The position numbers and the translations under genes are program-made. Below are positions 62,205 to 64,000 of a stretch of 64,000 nucleotides of DNA, piece after piece. The stretch covers positions 1,511,001-1,575,000 of the forward strand of contig NZ_CP146350.1 of assembly GCF_037055355.1 (NCBI RefSeq), given 5' to 3'. Every line of letters starts with the position of its first letter. Position 1 is the stretch's first letter. The DNA comes from Streptomyces sp. DG1A-41. GTDB taxonomy: Bacteria > Actinomycetota > Actinomycetes > Streptomycetales > Streptomycetaceae. Below the pieces are notes generated by a model. It made no database searches. It was given only the letters and a program-made list of their open reading frames with translations, and was not told where the DNA came from.

Positions 62205-63404
62205 TCATTCCCCGGATCGTCCGTCCCCGTCAGCTGCTGCGTCGAGGACGCCGGGCAGCGCCCGGAGGAAGGCGTCCACCTCGTCGTCGCCGATGTTCAG
62301 CGGCGGCATGAGCCGTACGACATCGGGGGCGGGCGCGTTCACCAGGAGGCCGGCGTCCTGAGCCGCCTGTTGCACCTGGGGCGCGAGCGGCTCGGTGAGC
62401 ACGATACCCAGGAGGAGACCCGCACCCCGGACGAAATCGATCAACTCGTGGCCCAGGCCCTCGATCCCGTCCCGCAACTTCTCGCTCTGCCGCTTGACGT
62501 TCTCCAGCAACCCCTCGTTCTCGATGGTGTCCAGGACGGCGAGCCCGGCGGCGCAGGCGACGGGGTTGCCGCCGAAGGTCGTGCCGTGGTGGCCGGGCTG
62601 GAGCAGCTCGGCGGCGCGCCCGAAGGCGACGGTCGCGCCGAGCGGCAGTCCGCCGCCGAGGCCCTTGGCGAGGGTGACGACATCGGGCAGCACGCCCTCG
62701 TGGGCCTGGTACTCGAACCAGTGGCCGGTCCGGCCGACGCCGGTCTGCACCTCGTCGAGGACGAGCAGCGCGCCGGTGGCGGCGGTGATGGCCCGGGCGG
62801 CCTTGAGGTAGCCGGCCGGGGGGACCACGACCCCGTTCTCGCCCTGGATCGGCTCGATGACCACGAGGGCCGTCTCGTCCGTCACCGCGGCGGCCAGCGC
62901 CTGCGCGTCGCCGTAGGGGACGTGCGTGACGTCGCCGGGCATGGGCAGGAAAGGTTCCCGCTTGCCGGGCTGGCCGGTGAGCGCGAGGGCGCCCATGGTG
63001 CGGCCGTGGAAGCCGCCCTGGGTCGCGACCATGTGGGTCCGCCCGGTGAGCCGGCCGATCTTGAAGGCGCCCTCGTTCGCCTCGGCGCCGGAGTTGCAGA
63101 AGTAGACCTTGCCGTCGCGGCCGAAGAGCCGGAGCAGCCGTTCGGCGAGCGCGACCGGCGGCTCGGCGACGAACAGGTTGGAGACATGGCCGAGGGAGGC
63201 GATCTGCCGGCTCACGGCCTCGACGACGGCCGGATGGGCGTGGCCGAGCGCGTTGACCGCGATGCCGCCGACGAAGTCCAGGTACTGCGTGCCGTCGGCG
63301 TCCCACAGCTTGGTGCCCTCACCGCGGACGAGCGGGAGCCTCGGGGTGCCGTAGTTGTTCATGAGGGCGCCCTGCCACCGCGCTGTCAGTTCCTGGTTGC
63401 TCAC
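62205..63404 (-). CDS. argD: Acetylornithine aminotransferase
   Basis: The 399-residue class III PLP aminotransferase has [39 protein letters not shown] and the PLP lysine in [15 protein letters not shown]. It makes N-acetylornithine from N-acetylglutamate semialdehyde. Its GTG overlaps the argB stop (GTGA). Confidence 0.97.
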   Translation of the reverse strand: MSNQELTARWQGALMNNYGTPRLPLVRGEGTKLWDADGTQYLDFVGGIAVNALGHAHPAVVEAVSRQIASLGHVSNLFVAEPPVALAERLLRLFGRDGKVYFCNSGAEANEGAFKIGRLTGRTHMVATQGGFHGRTMGALALTGQPGKREPFLPMPGDVTHVPYGDAQALAAAVTDETALVVIEPIQGENGVVVPPAGYLKAARAITAATGALLVLDEVQTGVGRTGHWFEYQAHEGVLPDVVTLAKGLGGGLPLGATVAFGRAAELLQPGHHGTTFGGNPVACAAGLAVLDTIENEGLLENVKRQSEKLRDGIEGLGHELIDFVRGAGLLLGIVLTEPLAPQVQQAAQDAGLLVNAPAPDVVRLMPPLNIGDDEVDAFLRALPGVLDAAADGDGRSGE

Positions 63405-64000
63405 GACTCCCCCTGTTCGCCCGGTTCCTCGGGCTTCTCGTCGGCCACGACCATCGTGCCGATCCCCTCGTCGGTGAAGATCTCCAGCAGGATCGAGTGC
63501 TGGACCCGGCCGTCGATGACCCGGGCGGTGGTGACGCCGCCCCGCACGGCGTGCAGGCAGCCCTCCATCTTCGGCACCATGCCGGAGGACAGGTCCGGCA
63601 GCAGCCGCTCCAGCTCGGAGGCGGTGAGGCGGCTGATCACCTCGTCGCTGTTCGGCCAGTCCTCGTAGAGTCCCTCGACGTCCGTGAGGACCATGAGGGT
63701 TTCGGCGCCCAGTGCAGCAGCGAGTGCCGCAGCCGCCGTATCAGCATTGACGTTGTAGACATGTCCGTCGTCCTGGGAGCGGGCGATCGAGGAGACGACC
63801 GGGATGCGGCCGTCGGCGAGCAGGGCCTCGATCGCGCCCGTGTCGATCGCGGTGATCTCGCCCACCCGCCCGATGTCGACGAGTTGGCCGTCGATCTCGG
63901 GCTGGTGCTTGGTGGCGGTGATGGTGTGCGCGTCCTCGCCCGTCAGGCCGACGGCGAGCGGTCCGTGCTGGTTGAGCAGCCCGACCAGCTCCCGCTGCAC
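63401..64000 (-). CDS. argB: Acetylglutamate kinase, N-terminus outside window
   Basis: The last 199 residues of the amino-acid kinase are visible: [36 protein letters not shown] and [18 protein letters not shown] with the catalytic lysine. The frame is open to base 64000, so the start lies beyond. It phosphorylates N-acetylglutamate, usually the arginine-inhibited step. It is first of argB-argD-argR in this window, all on the minus strand. Confidence 0.97.
   Translation of the reverse strand: MQRELVGLLNQHGPLAVGLTGEDAHTITATKHQPEIDGQLVDIGRVGEITAIDTGAIEALLADGRIPVVSSIARSQDDGHVYNVNADTAAAALAAALGAETLMVLTDVEGLYEDWPNSDEVISRLTASELERLLPDLSSGMVPKMEGCLHAVRGGVTTARVIDGRVQHSILLEIFTDEGIGTMVVADEKPEEPGEQGES

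Overview
The window is high-GC actinobacterial chromosome and almost certainly comes from a Streptomyces core region. The evidence is strong G/C bias at third codon positions, GTG and TTG starts, Tat signal peptides, a match to the sporulation protein SsgB, TTA being so rare that I noticed only one in-frame TTA codon, and a gene order running from thrS through ssgB and the cobalamin and methionine loci to argH and argR-argD-argB. That order resembles the S. coelicolor stretch from thrS (SCO1531) to argB (SCO1578) as I remember it. No phage, transposase, integrase, CRISPR array or secondary-metabolite cluster was seen.

Region by region. Bases 1-6.4 kb hold housekeeping genes: a HIT hydrolase, thrS, a translationally coupled DUF4365 pair and a DnaQ-type exonuclease. 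Bases 6.5-20.3 kb are bounded by two identical tRNA-Val(CAC) genes in the same orientation and look accessory. They contain a polytopic membrane protein, a PucR regulator with a TTA codon, a LysA-like PLP decarboxylase and a CUT1 ABC transporter operon ending in a Tat-exported exo-rhamnogalacturonan lyase, preceded by a promoter and two abutting LacI-type operator-like palindromes. Bases 20.3-27.4 kb carry ssgB, small membrane proteins, a DsbA-like protein, pabC, a frameshifted pabB-like gene and a five-gene tRNA cluster (Gly, Cys, three Val). Bases 27.4-40.4 kb have a membrane-anchored Ser/Thr kinase and the siroheme/cobalamin genes cysG, a very large bluB-cobT fusion and cobL. Bases 40.5-46.4 kb contain metN-metI-metQ preceded by a very short reading frame ending in a Cys/Met cluster, which looks like an attenuation leader. 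Bases 46.5-52.8 kb hold a sigma-like factor, a frameshifted phosphodiesterase, an acyltransferase, a TetR/MFS pair and a frameshifted aldo/keto reductase. Bases 52.8-64 kb carry argH, argG, a secreted protein with a duplicated domain, an L,D-transpeptidase, a three-gene flavin electron-transfer cassette and argR-argD-argB (argB cut by the window edge).

How the genes work together. The most interesting unit is at 58.2-61.5 kb: a ferric-reductase-like membrane flavohaem protein, a signal-anchored protein with three near-identical FMN-binding domains, and the ApbE flavin transferase expected to attach FMN to them. Together they predict a covalent-flavin relay carrying electrons across the cytoplasmic membrane. 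The pectin operon pairs sugar uptake with an exported lyase. The arginine genes sit in two blocks either side of the flavin cassette and probably share ArgR control.

Three genes (pabB-like, phosphodiesterase, aldo/keto reductase) each carry a single frame disruption in GC-rich sequence. This pattern fits assembly indels better than three independent pseudogenes, but the sequence alone cannot decide.
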